NCBI GenBank assembly: GCA_964354375.1
Contig: CAYGZQ010000003.1
Coordinates: 57,784 to 121,783 of the forward strand
Reading direction: 5' to 3'
From: CAYGZQ01 sp964354375 [NCBI: uncultured Planctomycetota bacterium]
Lineage (GTDB): Bacteria; JAJVIF01; JAPKYR01
Length of the DNA: 64,000 nt
Shown here: positions 26,572 to 34,829 of the stretch, piece after piece
Layout: every line of letters begins with the position of its first letter
How positions within the stretch are numbered: position 1 is the first letter of the stretch
The notes under the pieces: model-generated
Told to the model about the DNA's origin: nothing
Seen by the model: only the letters and a program-made list of their open reading frames with translations
The model's database searches: none
Made by a program: the position numbers and the translations under genes

Positions 26572-27567
26572 CTACTCGCTGGTCACATTTATGATTATTT
26601 CCGCCGAGTCGCTTGCGCCCTTGTTGTCCTCGACCGTGCATGTGATCTTGCATGATGCGGCCTCATCGGGGGCGCGCCAGACCGCGACGTTTTCGTTCAC
26701 CGAGTTGAACGTGCCCTTGTCCGCAGTCCAGTTGTACTCGAGCGGGTCGTTGTCATCGTCGGTGACCTCGAGAGTTATCGTTACGAGCTGGTTCAGTGTC
26801 ACGCTGTTGCCGGGATTGAGGTCCCATCCCTGTACGACAGGGGCATGATTTTCCTGCACGATGACGGGGATGATCCTCGACACGTTTCCGCCCGCCTGAT
26901 CCGAGACAATGAGCGTGATCTGGAAGCTGCCGGGTGCAGGGCTCAGCCACTTCGCCTCGCCTTCTCCCTCGGACGTGAAGTAGCCTCCGCTCGCTTGCCA
27001 CTCGTATTCAAGCGGAAGGTTCCCATCCGGATCGTTCGCCTCAACCGTGACGGTCACCTCTTCATTCACGAAGGGGTTGTTGTTGGAAATCTCGAGTCCG
27101 GTTATCACCGGCTGCTTGTTTGCGTTCACCTCGACCACCACGGTCTCCTGCGACGGGGTGCCGTAGTAATCGCGGACCTCCACAAGGAAACGGTAGAAGC
27201 CGGTCACGGACGGGGCGGTCCAGATGCACGGGTTCTCGTCAAGGACTATGAAGAAATCATTGGGGTTGAACGTGCCCGTCCCACCCCCGACTCTCTCCAC
27301 GGCCCACGTGAACGAGTACCAGGCCTGGTCGGGATTCTCCCCTGCATCCGGGTCCGTGTAACTTACCTTGATGGTGAGGACACTGCCGGGCTCCATCTGC
27401 AGCGTGCCGGCGGGAACCGCTGCGGTGCCCTCCACCGTGAAATCGAAACCCTGGATGATCACGGGCCTGTTTGTGTTCTCGGCCGTCTTGTCGCAGGACG
27501 CGACCATCAAGGTCAAAACGGCTGGAGCGATGACCCACAGCATCCGTCTCAGGACACAATCTCGCAT
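26572..27567 (-). CDS. Lipoprotein with three Ig/PKD-like domains
   Basis: 331 residues; SD GGAGGAAAG precedes the ATG. Signal peptide with lipobox VASC (about Cys25). The mature part is three tandem beta-sandwich domains of about 90-100 residues, each with the PKD/cadherin-like pattern P...G..L....V..DD/DPD.D.L.Y.W and an end rich in V..VEDN.G: see EANDPDGNLPLEYEWQASGG and EVTDDDNDPLEYNWTADKGT. Such domains mediate extracellular binding and have no catalytic residues. It starts 48 bases after the secretin stop and shares its terminator, so the two are probably one operon. It may decorate or help assemble the secretin, but this is inference. Confidence 0.85.
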   Translation of the reverse strand: MRDCVLRRMLWVIAPAVLTLMVASCDKTAENTNRPVIIQGFDFTVEGTAAVPAGTLQMEPGSVLTIKVSYTDPDAGENPDQAWYSFTWAVERVGGGTGTFNPNDFFIVLDENPCIWTAPSVTGFYRFLVEVRDYYGTPSQETVVVEVNANKQPVITGLEISNNNPFVNEEVTVTVEANDPDGNLPLEYEWQASGGYFTSEGEGEAKWLSPAPGSFQITLIVSDQAGGNVSRIIPVIVQENHAPVVQGWDLNPGNSVTLNQLVTITLEVTDDDNDPLEYNWTADKGTFNSVNENVAVWRAPDEAASCKITCTVEDNKGASDSAEIIINVTSE

Positions 27568-27615
27568 CTCGTCTCTTTCCTCCGGTGCAAGTGAATGAAC
27601 TACAAGTCAGACGAA

Positions 27616-30162
27616 CTATCCAATGTCATAAATGTCCGGACTCGAAATGCGCTGATCCTGCGGTGTGGACTCGGGCTGAGTCTGCTCTTCGCCGGAGTCC
27701 TCAGTGTCTGAGGCCCCGCCGTCCGAACCCTCAGCCCCTCCTTGATCGCCGCCCTCCGAAGTTGAATCGATGGGCCGGCCGGTCTCAGGGTCAATCTCGG
27801 TAGGACCGACAACAGCGGGTTCCTCTGCGCCGGGCAACTTGAACAGATCGATGGGCTCGAATGCAGGCTGCTGATCGAGCCACCGGATCGTCTCGGCGAG
27901 GCCCGTCAGCAGCGGATTGGCCCTGGTCAGCGCAAGGTAGTTTATCGTATGCCAGGCAAGCTCAGGCTTGTCAAAACTCTCATCGGGAATGGGGAATGAC
28001 GGGACGAGAAGCCTTCTGCCGGCCCAGACGTCGTGCACCTCGAGGCTGTTGATCTGCCGCAGGTAGGCAATCAGGAACGCTTCGGCATGATAGCGGGCGG
28101 ACTGCGCATCCATGTCCGGCGGAATCTCTATTCCGGCCATCATGCGAAGGTTGTCCACCATGCGAAGCTTCCTCACGACCTGCAAAAGCGTGAGCATCAC
28201 CGGATCGTTCGCCGAGTACGCAACGATCTGATCCTCCGGCACGGTCGGTTTCCCCGATGTGATGTCGATTCCCCTGAGGTCCACGGTCTTCAGTATGTAT
28301 TCGCCGGGGAAAAGGACATTGTCGAGGTTGTCCAGGACATCCGTGCCGATGGGCAGGAGGTACGGGTCCACTATGCGGTACGGATTTGTCTCGCCGCTGT
28401 ACGACCTCGGAGTGGCTTCCTCGGCCACGTGAGGAGTTATGACTATTATGATCTCCGTGCGGTCCTTGATCTGGCGCGTGCGACGGAAAGCTGAGCCGAT
28501 CAGAGGAAGGTCGCCCAGTATCGGAATCTTGTAAGTCCTGGTTTCAAGCTCAGTCGAGATCAGCCCGCCCAGGATCAGTGATTGATGATTGGGGATTCGG
28601 ACGATGGTCGAGACCTCGCGCGTATTCAATTGCGGGGCCACGAGGCTGAGCTCGCTGACCACGTTGTTGAGTGTCTCGACATTCGAGACCACCGCGTTGA
28701 CCTGCATCTGCACCTCGTCCCCGCCCTGACCGATCCTGGGCTTGATGTTGAGGGTTATTCCGACCGGGACGAAGTTGATGTTGAAAACGCTGCGGTTGTC
28801 GCCGGTCTGTGTCTCCTGCACGACGGGGACCTGTCGGCCGATGGTGATAATGGCCTGCCTGCCGTCCACAGTCACGACCTTCGGCCTTGCACGCACGGTT
28901 GCTTTTCCGTCCAGGATCAGGGCAGCCAGGGCCGCGCTGAAGCTTCCTGCGGGCTCACCAGCATCGTCGTACGTAAAGAAATTCCCGCCACCCGCGCCGC
29001 CGCTGCCCGACGAACTCCCGCTTTCGCCCGGAAACACCGGGTTCACCGTTCCGGACAGGATGTCGTCCAGCCCCGAAACCTGCCTGAGACCCAGGTCCGA
29101 CATATCGTCCACGTTGAGCTCGATCACCTGCGCCTCGATCAGAACCTGCCTCGCCGGAACGTCGATCAGCGCAAGAAACTGCTCCAGTGATGCCATCTCG
29201 GACGAGGTCCCGAACACGATCAGCTTGTTGATGTCGGTCGTGGCGACAGGATTCTCGAACGACAGCACGCTGAACTGGTTGCCCTGGATGCCTCCTCCGC
29301 CGCCCTCGGTGAAGCGCGTCGACAGCTCGTTTGCCGTCGAGTTCACCTGCGGAGCAGCATAGATGATCGGTCCCGCACCCGACTGGAGCGCGGTCAATAC
29401 CGCCTGGTCGGTTCCCGTGGTTGTGTTGACCGCATTGAATCCGGCGGCCTTCAGGCTGTTTATGGCTTCATCCACCTGCAGGTAGTACAGGTTGACTACG
29501 TGAAATGTCCGCATGCTGACAGGCTGATCGATCGTGACCAGAAGGTTCTTGACGGAGCCGATGAGCCCCTGCTCGTTGGACGTCGCCCGTATATAAACCT
29601 GGTATCCCTGGTACCCCAGCGGCTGCACATTGAACGCCTGCACGGCCGCTTCCATGTTCGGGATGTAGAACGTGACCTGGCCCGCGCCCTCAGCGTTCCT
29701 TGCGTAGATTATGAAATTGTCCGACGAGGGCGTGAGTTTCACCATCCCGATGAAATTGTTCATGATCTCGTCGAGCTTCACTGCGAATTCGCTCGGGGAG
29801 AGATTTCTGACCGTGAAGGAATCGATGAGTTCCGGCGGAGGCGGCGCCGGAGGCTGCGGGGGAGGATCGATGGTCTGGAGAATCTCCTTGGCGATGTCGA
29901 TGAGGTCCCTCGGTCCCTGTAACACTATCCTGTCGCTGACGGACGCGATGGTCGTGATGACAAGGTCGTCGCGGCTGATCCCCACAAGTTCCAGATTCGC
30001 GTAGAGTTGGAGGATGGCCTCTTCCTGGCTCAGGTTGTAGATCGGGACGAATTCCATGTCCCGCTCGGTGTCCTGCGCCTGGGCCGCAGAAAGCCCGGCC
30101 AGAAATAACAGGCAAAGGCACACACCTAGAGTGCGCCTGAATCGGGCGACCGATACCTTCAT
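27616..30162 (-). CDS. Outer-membrane secretin (PilQ/GspD family)
   Basis: 848 residues from ATG 30162 (AAGGAG eight bases upstream). A signal peptide ends near SAAQAQ. Several secretin N-domains follow, recognised by PIYNLSQEEAILQL, FTVRNLSPSEFAVKL, FHVVNLYYLQVDEAI and SSEMASLEQFLALIDVPARQ. The secretin pore is clear: VPVVQETQTGDN, VPVGITLNIKPRI, then LGGLISTELETRTYKIP, LGDLPLIGSAF and EIIIVITPHV. Secretins form 12-15-subunit outer-membrane channels for type IV pili or type II secretion. Unusual features are a Pro-rich linker before the second domain and ~220 residues after the pore domain that are not typical of PilQ, ending in an acidic Gly/Ser-rich tail. No pilMNOP or gsp genes adjoin it, so the system is unresolved. 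Confidence 0.9.
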   Translation of the reverse strand: MKVSVARFRRTLGVCLCLLFLAGLSAAQAQDTERDMEFVPIYNLSQEEAILQLYANLELVGISRDDLVITTIASVSDRIVLQGPRDLIDIAKEILQTIDPPPQPPAPPPPELIDSFTVRNLSPSEFAVKLDEIMNNFIGMVKLTPSSDNFIIYARNAEGAGQVTFYIPNMEAAVQAFNVQPLGYQGYQVYIRATSNEQGLIGSVKNLLVTIDQPVSMRTFHVVNLYYLQVDEAINSLKAAGFNAVNTTTGTDQAVLTALQSGAGPIIYAAPQVNSTANELSTRFTEGGGGGIQGNQFSVLSFENPVATTDINKLIVFGTSSEMASLEQFLALIDVPARQVLIEAQVIELNVDDMSDLGLRQVSGLDDILSGTVNPVFPGESGSSSGSGGAGGGNFFTYDDAGEPAGSFSAALAALILDGKATVRARPKVVTVDGRQAIITIGRQVPVVQETQTGDNRSVFNINFVPVGITLNIKPRIGQGGDEVQMQVNAVVSNVETLNNVVSELSLVAPQLNTREVSTIVRIPNHQSLILGGLISTELETRTYKIPILGDLPLIGSAFRRTRQIKDRTEIIIVITPHVAEEATPRSYSGETNPYRIVDPYLLPIGTDVLDNLDNVLFPGEYILKTVDLRGIDITSGKPTVPEDQIVAYSANDPVMLTLLQVVRKLRMVDNLRMMAGIEIPPDMDAQSARYHAEAFLIAYLRQINSLEVHDVWAGRRLLVPSFPIPDESFDKPELAWHTINYLALTRANPLLTGLAETIRWLDQQPAFEPIDLFKLPGAEEPAVVGPTEIDPETGRPIDSTSEGGDQGGAEGSDGGASDTEDSGEEQTQPESTPQDQRISSPDIYDIG

Positions 30163-30287
30163 CGCCTTGACTCCTTCTCTTCTGATTCCGCCAAAGAGAC
30201 TACTGGAAGATACAGATCCCTGGCCAACCAATAATATCATCTTTCTCCTCCGGTTCATGAACTAATAGGATTGATTTTCCGCCGATT

Positions 30288-30316
30288 TTGACCGTTTTCC
30301 TGCTACCCTGTACAAT
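30288..30316 (+). promoter_or_regulatory. Strong promoter placing the phosphatase start at the 5' end
   Basis: TTGACC (30288-30293), exact 17-bp spacer, TACAAT (30311-30316). The ATG at 30324 is only seven bases after the -10, where transcription should begin, so a leaderless mRNA is predicted. No Shine-Dalgarno can exist in that leader. Confidence 0.75.
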
Positions 30317-30323
30317 CGGCGCT

Positions 30324-30965
30324 ATGCAAGAACCGCAACCGTCCCCGAAAGCCTCCCTGGGGCCGATCCTGTATCTCGTCCGTCATGGCGAGACTGAATA
30401 CAACAGGAAAAGGATTTTCCAGGGCCGCAGCGACATCCCTCTCAATGACCGCGGGATCGAGCAGGCCTGCGCCCTGAGGGAGCTTTTGGTTCCTGTTCCC
30501 CTGACTCGAGCTTTCGTCTCTCCGCTTGACAGGGCGAAGAGAACCGCAGCCATTATCTTAGAAGACAGAGAAGTGCCTCAAACGGTTGAGGAAAGGCTCA
30601 CGGAAATTTTCTTTGGGGAGTGGGAGGGTACGCCTGAGGAGACCGTCAAGCTGACATGGGTCGAGGACTACATGGACTATCGGAACGACATGTCCCGCTT
30701 CCGTCCCCGGAACGGGGAGAGCGCTTTGGAGGCACAGAGACGTTCGGGCGAATGGTGGGACGAAATCTCAATCCGGTACTCCTCACCCGATGAACACATC
30801 CTGGTCGTCTCTCACCAGTCGCTGAATGCGGTCCTCGCGTGCTATGTCGCAGGGGTCCATCTCAAGGACGCCTGGCAGGTCTTCAAGACGAAGCCCGGGG
30901 AAGTGATGAAAATCATGCCGGGCAGATTCCCCCAGATCAGCCGGATGATTCCCGATATAGGGTAG
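30324..30965 (+). CDS. Histidine phosphatase (phosphoglycerate-mutase-like)
   Basis: 213 residues from ATG 30324. The catalytic motif LVRHGETEYN places the phospho-acceptor at His21. The other active-site residues are visible: Arg and Asn in RSDIPLNDRG, Glu in TEIFFGEWEG, and the second histidine in LVVSHQSLN. This is the cobC/GpmB-type branch, acting as a small-molecule or sugar phosphatase in the cytoplasm; the exact substrate cannot be told. Transcribed divergently from the secretin gene and apparently on its own, from a near-consensus promoter seven bases upstream of the ATG. Confidence 0.9.
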   Translation: MQEPQPSPKASLGPILYLVRHGETEYNRKRIFQGRSDIPLNDRGIEQACALRELLVPVPLTRAFVSPLDRAKRTAAIILEDREVPQTVEERLTEIFFGEWEGTPEETVKLTWVEDYMDYRNDMSRFRPRNGESALEAQRRSGEWWDEISIRYSSPDEHILVVSHQSLNAVLACYVAGVHLKDAWQVFKTKPGEVMKIMPGRFPQISRMIPDIG

Positions 30966-31011
30966 TTGCGCTCGGGGCTGTTGAGATTCTCATCTAAGCG
31001 AGTCACCCTCA

Positions 31012-31114
31012 TTCCCCCCCGCTTCGCAGGGGAGAGGTTTTCGACCCAACCGTCCCCCCCGGTCTTCCTTTAAACTAACCATCCCCCCCGGTCTTCCGGG
31101 GGGGATTATAGGGG
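31012..31114. repeat. C-rich intergenic repeat with hairpin
   Basis: Two copies of a CCCCCCCGGTCTTCC-like unit (around 31053 and 31083) follow a GCTTCGCAGGGGAGAGG tract. The second copy forms a perfect inverted repeat ATCCCCCCCGG-TCTT-CCGGGGGGGAT (31082-31107). No gene is present in 30966-31340; the rest is the promoter region of the PIN-TRAM gene. Confidence 0.55.
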
Positions 31115-31168
31115 GGGGCATACCTGCCGCGTCCGGGAGCGTTTTAGTGTCGGATTGAACGTCCGATA

Positions 31169-31198
31169 TTGGCAGAAGGGGTATTTGTGGCATATAAT
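31169..31198 (+). promoter_or_regulatory. Sigma-70 promoter upstream of the PIN-TRAM gene
   Basis: TTGGCA (31169-31174), 18-bp spacer, TATAAT (31193-31198). The start codon is at 31341, giving a leader of about 135 nt. AT-rich TATTATA sequences near 31304-31321 could add a second start site. Confidence 0.6.
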
Positions 31199-31340
31199 GT
31201 TCCCGACAAGGGGCGATGGTTCGATCCATCGTCGCATTTTCGGCATCATAACTAATGCATGACCCTTGGCATGCTCTTTGAGTTTTAGTCTTTATAACCT
31301 GACATTATTATATTATTATATCATTCAAAAGGAGCGCAAC

Positions 31341-32420
31341 ATGGGTCTTCGTTTCATGAAGGGCGTGTGCCTCTTCCTCGGCGGGGTCCTCGGTTACGCA
31401 ATCGCGCTGCTTCTGCAGCCCTACCTGGGCAGCGAGAAGTACGACGAAGTCAAGAGCATTGTCCCCAACCTTCCCGGCATAATCATCGTGTTCGCCCTGG
31501 TCGGGTTCATGCTCGCCAGCATTGCGTACCGCGGTCTCATAAGGTTCAACGAGTGGTTTCTCAAGCTGATCCTGCAATCCAACGGTCCCAGGCTGGTCAA
31601 CGGCATCCTGGGCGGGGTTATGGGCCTTGTCCTCGCGTTAGTGATTGACGTGTATTTCATCAACACGTTTTTCAGCACTCTCGCTGGAGACTACGGGGGC
31701 TTCATTTTCCTGGCCTGGGTGGGGATCATCATCATCCTCGTCTACCTCGGTGCGTTCTTCATGGCCAGCGTGAGGATCGGGATCGGCTCCGAAGAGGGCG
31801 GGGATGTCGCGGCTGCAAGCCCCAAAGTGCTCGACACGAACATCATCATTGATGGCCGAATCTCGGACATCATCCGCTCGAAATTCCTTGAGGGTCTCGT
31901 CATCGTGCCCCAAAGCGTGCTGAAGGAGCTCCATAAGCTCGCGGATTCGACCGACACTCTGAAGCGCAACCGCGGACGTCTGGGTCTGGAGCATCTGAAC
32001 AAAATTCAGGAAGCCCAGGACATCAGTATCCAGATTTACGACGATTTCTCCGAGCCGGACGAGGACACGTTTGACGTCGACAGCCACCTGGTCAGCATCG
32101 CCAAGAAAATCGGGGGGAGCATTGTCACGAACGACTACAACCTGAACAAGGTCGCTGTGCTCCAGGGCGTGCCGGTTCTCAACATCAACGAGCTCGCGAA
32201 TGCCCTGAAGCCGGTCTTTCTCCCCGGCGAGAATCTCCAGGTGCAGATTATCAAGCATGGCAAGGAATCGGGTCAGGGCGTGGCCTATCTTGACGACGGC
32301 ACCATGATCGTGGTCGAGGGCGGCGACAGCTACATCGGCTGCAATGTCGATGTCGCGGTGACCAGCATCCTCCAGACCGTCGCGGGCAGGCTGATTTTCG
32401 CCAAGCCCCTGAAGGGGTAG
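31341..32420 (+). CDS. Membrane-anchored PIN-TRAM domain protein (YacL-like)
   Basis: 359 residues from ATG 31341 with SD AAGGAG. Four hydrophobic helices fill residues ~1-145. A PIN nuclease domain follows ([15 protein letters not shown], later [11 protein letters not shown] and [12 protein letters not shown]), with the acidic metal ligands Asp, Asp and Asp in place. A C-terminal TRAM RNA-binding domain ([18 protein letters not shown]) ends the protein. This is the YacL family, widespread in Firmicutes, Actinobacteria, Cyanobacteria and Thermus; it is a presumed membrane-tethered ribonuclease whose target is unknown. In Firmicutes it often neighbours ispD-ispF; here ispD follows 1.7 kb later. 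Confidence 0.92.
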   Translation: MGLRFMKGVCLFLGGVLGYAIALLLQPYLGSEKYDEVKSIVPNLPGIIIVFALVGFMLASIAYRGLIRFNEWFLKLILQSNGPRLVNGILGGVMGLVLALVIDVYFINTFFSTLAGDYGGFIFLAWVGIIIILVYLGAFFMASVRIGIGSEEGGDVAAASPKVLDTNIIIDGRISDIIRSKFLEGLVIVPQSVLKELHKLADSTDTLKRNRGRLGLEHLNKIQEAQDISIQIYDDFSEPDEDTFDVDSHLVSIAKKIGGSIVTNDYNLNKVAVLQGVPVLNINELANALKPVFLPGENLQVQIIKHGKESGQGVAYLDDGTMIVVEGGDSYIGCNVDVAVTSILQTVAGRLIFAKPLKG

Positions 32421-32457
32421 TGACTTCAGGTCAGTGTTCTCTCTCGGTGAAGACAGC

Positions 32458-32483
32458 AGGCCCCGTTACGGGGCCTTTTTTTT
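32458..32483 (+). terminator. Rho-independent terminator after the PIN-TRAM gene
   Basis: Stem AGGCCCC / GGGGCCT with a GTTAC loop and a run of eight T. Confidence 0.9.
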
Positions 32484-32661
32484 GAGCCGATCTGAAGGAA
32501 CCGAGTCATGAATCGGCGAGAGAAGCCTGTCTTCTGCCCTGCGTCTTCACTTCACTGCCGAATCCTGCTACACTACCGCCACTGCGACAGGGGAATCCGG
32601 CCGGAGCCGGTGCAGGTTATCGACATTCCCTGACTTCGATTGTCGGCAAGGAGGACGCCAC

Positions 32662-33357
32662 ATGTCCGACCAGTGGTACTACATGGACAACCAGCAGACC
32701 AGACAGGGTCCGGTGTCTCAGGAAGTGCTGGAGATCATGCTGTCAGACGGCGTGTTGCCCGGCGGAGCGCTTGTATGGGCGCCTCATCTGCCGTCCTGGA
32801 TGCCGGCGAGGCAGGTCGCCGATCTTCACTGGACCCAGCCCCTGTATGCTCCCCCGGACCCGCAGTCGATCTCGCCCCCGTCAGGCGCGCAGCAGCCCGC
32901 GCCGCGCCCGGCGGCGCCTCAGGCTCAGCTGCCCTCTTATGCCCAGCAGCCTTCCTATTCCCAGCAGCAGTACGCCCCCCCGCGTCAGCAGCAGCCGACG
33001 GCCCAGGTTATGTACGGAATGGACGACGAAGCCATGATTCGATCTCTTTCATCGGCTGAAAATACGTCCGGGGTTGTCTGGTTGATCATCGCCATTCTCC
33101 AGATTCTCAGCTGTGCAGCCATAATAGCCGGAGTCTGGAACATATTCGCAGCCACCACCAGCTTCAAGCTCTCCAAGAGGATTCTGACAAGAGACCCGGC
33201 GATTCCCTCGATCTACGAGAACATGCAGACGAACCTGATAATCACTCTGGTGATCAACCTGGTTCTGGGCGGGCTTATCGGAGCGCTGTGGGTCATTTAC
33301 GATTTCAATGTGCGCTCGAGGGTTCTGGCGAACGCCCATTTGTTTACGGGCCGATAG
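32662..33357 (+). CDS. GYF_2-domain membrane protein
   Basis: 231 residues, SD AAGGAGG seven bases before the ATG. Residues 1-55 form a GYF_2 domain (QWYYMDNQQTRQGPVSQEVL with W..P.LP.W), a small fold that binds proline-rich peptides and is common in bacterial membrane proteins. A Pro/Gln/Tyr-rich linker follows (~65-115), then a hydrophobic helix pair at about 135-165 and 190-215. The topology suggests a cytoplasmic GYF domain and linker tethered to the inner membrane. The linker itself is proline-rich and could be a self-ligand. It stands alone between two terminated or promoter-bounded genes. The exact role is unknown. Confidence 0.8.
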   Translation: MSDQWYYMDNQQTRQGPVSQEVLEIMLSDGVLPGGALVWAPHLPSWMPARQVADLHWTQPLYAPPDPQSISPPSGAQQPAPRPAAPQAQLPSYAQQPSYSQQQYAPPRQQQPTAQVMYGMDDEAMIRSLSSAENTSGVVWLIIAILQILSCAAIIAGVWNIFAATTSFKLSKRILTRDPAIPSIYENMQTNLIITLVINLVLGGLIGALWVIYDFNVRSRVLANAHLFTGR

Positions 33358-33483
33358 CCCGACCTGATGCCGGCTCCGACGGGGAAAGGAAGGCTTCGAG
33401 AGCCCTGTCGAATCGCGAAGTCATGACCGGGATCGACCCGGTCGTTTTTTTCCGCCTCGGACTCTCCCGGCTATCGCTATTTA

Positions 33484-33492
33484 TGCTATAAT
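33484..33492 (+). promoter_or_regulatory. Extended -10 promoter of the TPR lipoprotein gene
   Basis: TGcTATAAT (hexamer 33487-33492) without a recognisable -35. The start codon is at 33555. Confidence 0.45.
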
Positions 33493-33554
33493 ATCGCCGT
33501 ACGCTGCAGGACTGATCTCCCTTTTCGCATAACTAAAATGGGAGATGTGCAATT

Positions 33555-34061
33555 ATGGGATCAGCAAGAGTTGCAGGCATAGTCCGTGTCGCCGGGGCGC
33601 TCATAATCCTCCTGTGGTCCATGAGCCCGCTTGGCCTGGCGTCCTGCACAAAGGCCCGGAGCGGTGCGGGGAAAATCGATCCCGAGCTGGAGAGATCGCG
33701 CCTCGCCGAAGCTTCAAGCCTTCTTGACAAGGGCGCGTACGACGAGGCGATCGATAAGTGCAACCAGATCATCGCGTGCAACCCGAACTGCGCATACGCT
33801 TATCTTGTCCGCGGGAATTCCCATTTCAGAAAAGACGAGCGAGAACTGGCAATAGAGGACTACTCAAAAACGATCGAGCTCGATCCCGACAACGCGAAGG
33901 CGTACTGTAATCGGGGATCGGTGCTGGCGAAAAATGGGGAGCTGGTGGCCGCAATCAAGGACCTCCAGAAGGCGCTGGATCTGGATCCATATCTGGCTGA
34001 AGCTCGCCAGATGCTTCAACGGGCCGAGCACGAACTCAGCCTGCAGCAGACCGGGGAGTAG
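33555..34061 (+). CDS. TPR-repeat lipoprotein
   Basis: 168 residues from ATG 33555 (GGGAGA nine bases upstream). Signal peptide ends in lipobox GLASC (about Cys33). The mature part is three tetratricopeptide repeats: ASSLLDKGAYDEAIDKCNQI, a second ending RELAIEDYSKTIELDP, and a third ending LVAAIKDLQKALDLDP, followed by a capping helix. TPR lipoproteins act as protein-binding adaptors at the membranes; partners are unknown. It precedes ispD by 48 bases, but ispD has its own promoter. Confidence 0.87.
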   Translation: MGSARVAGIVRVAGALIILLWSMSPLGLASCTKARSGAGKIDPELERSRLAEASSLLDKGAYDEAIDKCNQIIACNPNCAYAYLVRGNSHFRKDERELAIEDYSKTIELDPDNAKAYCNRGSVLAKNGELVAAIKDLQKALDLDPYLAEARQMLQRAEHELSLQQTGE

Positions 34062-34093
34062 AATGCGTATCCTGCGCATGGCTCTCACTTGTA

Positions 34094-34102
34094 TGTTACA
34101 AT
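34094..34102 (+). promoter_or_regulatory. Extended -10 promoter seven bases before ispD
   Basis: TGtTACAAT (hexamer 34097-34102). As for the phosphatase gene, the -10 ends exactly seven bases before the ATG (34110), so the transcript would be leaderless. No clear -35. Confidence 0.45.
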
Positions 34103-34109
34103 CCGTTGC

Positions 34110-34829
34110 ATGAAAACCGCTTGCTGCATTGTCGCAGCCGGTCAGGGGAGTCGACTCGGCGAGGAGTGGGCCGGTACGCCTAAAGCGCTGGTTCCGATCC
34201 TCGGACGTGCGATGCTCTATTACTCCCTCCACGCTTTCGACAATGCCGGTCCAATCGACAGATTCGTCATCGCGGCTCCAGAGGATTCGGTGAAGGTTTT
34301 CCGGGAGCAAGCAAGGATATGGGGGTTTTCCCGGCCGTCGGAAGTCGTGGCCGGCGGCGAGACCCGTGCCCAAAGCGTTCTGAACGCGCTTAGAGAGCTG
34401 AAAGCGGACCCTCCGGACATTGTTCTTATTCACGACTGCGCGAGGCCGTGTCTGACCTCGGAGATGATATCGGCCCTTTTTCAGGCATCGTCCGGCGGTA
34501 AGGCCTGTGTGCTTGGGCATCCGACAGTCGACACGCTCAGGGAGGTCGAGGGCGACAGGATCGTGCTCGAGATCGATCGATCCGCCGTCGCGGCCCTGGA
34601 GACTCCGCAGCTGTTCCCGTATCAACGGATTCTGGAGCTGCATGAGCAGTCCCAGGGAGATGAGGAACTGCCCGACGACACCACCTTATTCACTCGCGCG
34701 GGCGAATACGTGAAACTTGTTTATCATGAAGGCAGCAACATAAAGGTGACGTATCCAGAGGACATCGCGGCGGCCGAAGGGATACTCTTCCAGAGGGGCT
34801 GGCAGGACGCCGGGGAAGGAGAGGAATAG
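34110..34829 (+). CDS. ispD: 2-C-methyl-D-erythritol 4-phosphate cytidylyltransferase IspD
   Basis: 239 residues from ATG 34110. Third enzyme of the MEP isoprenoid pathway: joins CTP and methylerythritol phosphate to give CDP-methylerythritol. The nucleotidyltransferase signature is AAGQGSRLG followed by PKALVPILGR. The active-site segments HDCARP, ETPQLFPY and PDDTTLFT, and the closing NIKVTYPEDIAAAE, match IspD throughout. Length is typical (about 230). The TAG stop directly abuts the ATG of the next gene (34830), so ispD and ispF are translationally coupled. Confidence 0.95.
   Translation: MKTACCIVAAGQGSRLGEEWAGTPKALVPILGRAMLYYSLHAFDNAGPIDRFVIAAPEDSVKVFREQARIWGFSRPSEVVAGGETRAQSVLNALRELKADPPDIVLIHDCARPCLTSEMISALFQASSGGKACVLGHPTVDTLREVEGDRIVLEIDRSAVAALETPQLFPYQRILELHEQSQGDEELPDDTTLFTRAGEYVKLVYHEGSNIKVTYPEDIAAAEGILFQRGWQDAGEGEE

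Noticed and set aside
26441-26653. Longer N-terminus for the small aromatic membrane protein
   Set aside because: It would cross the terminator at 26518-26544 and has no RBS.
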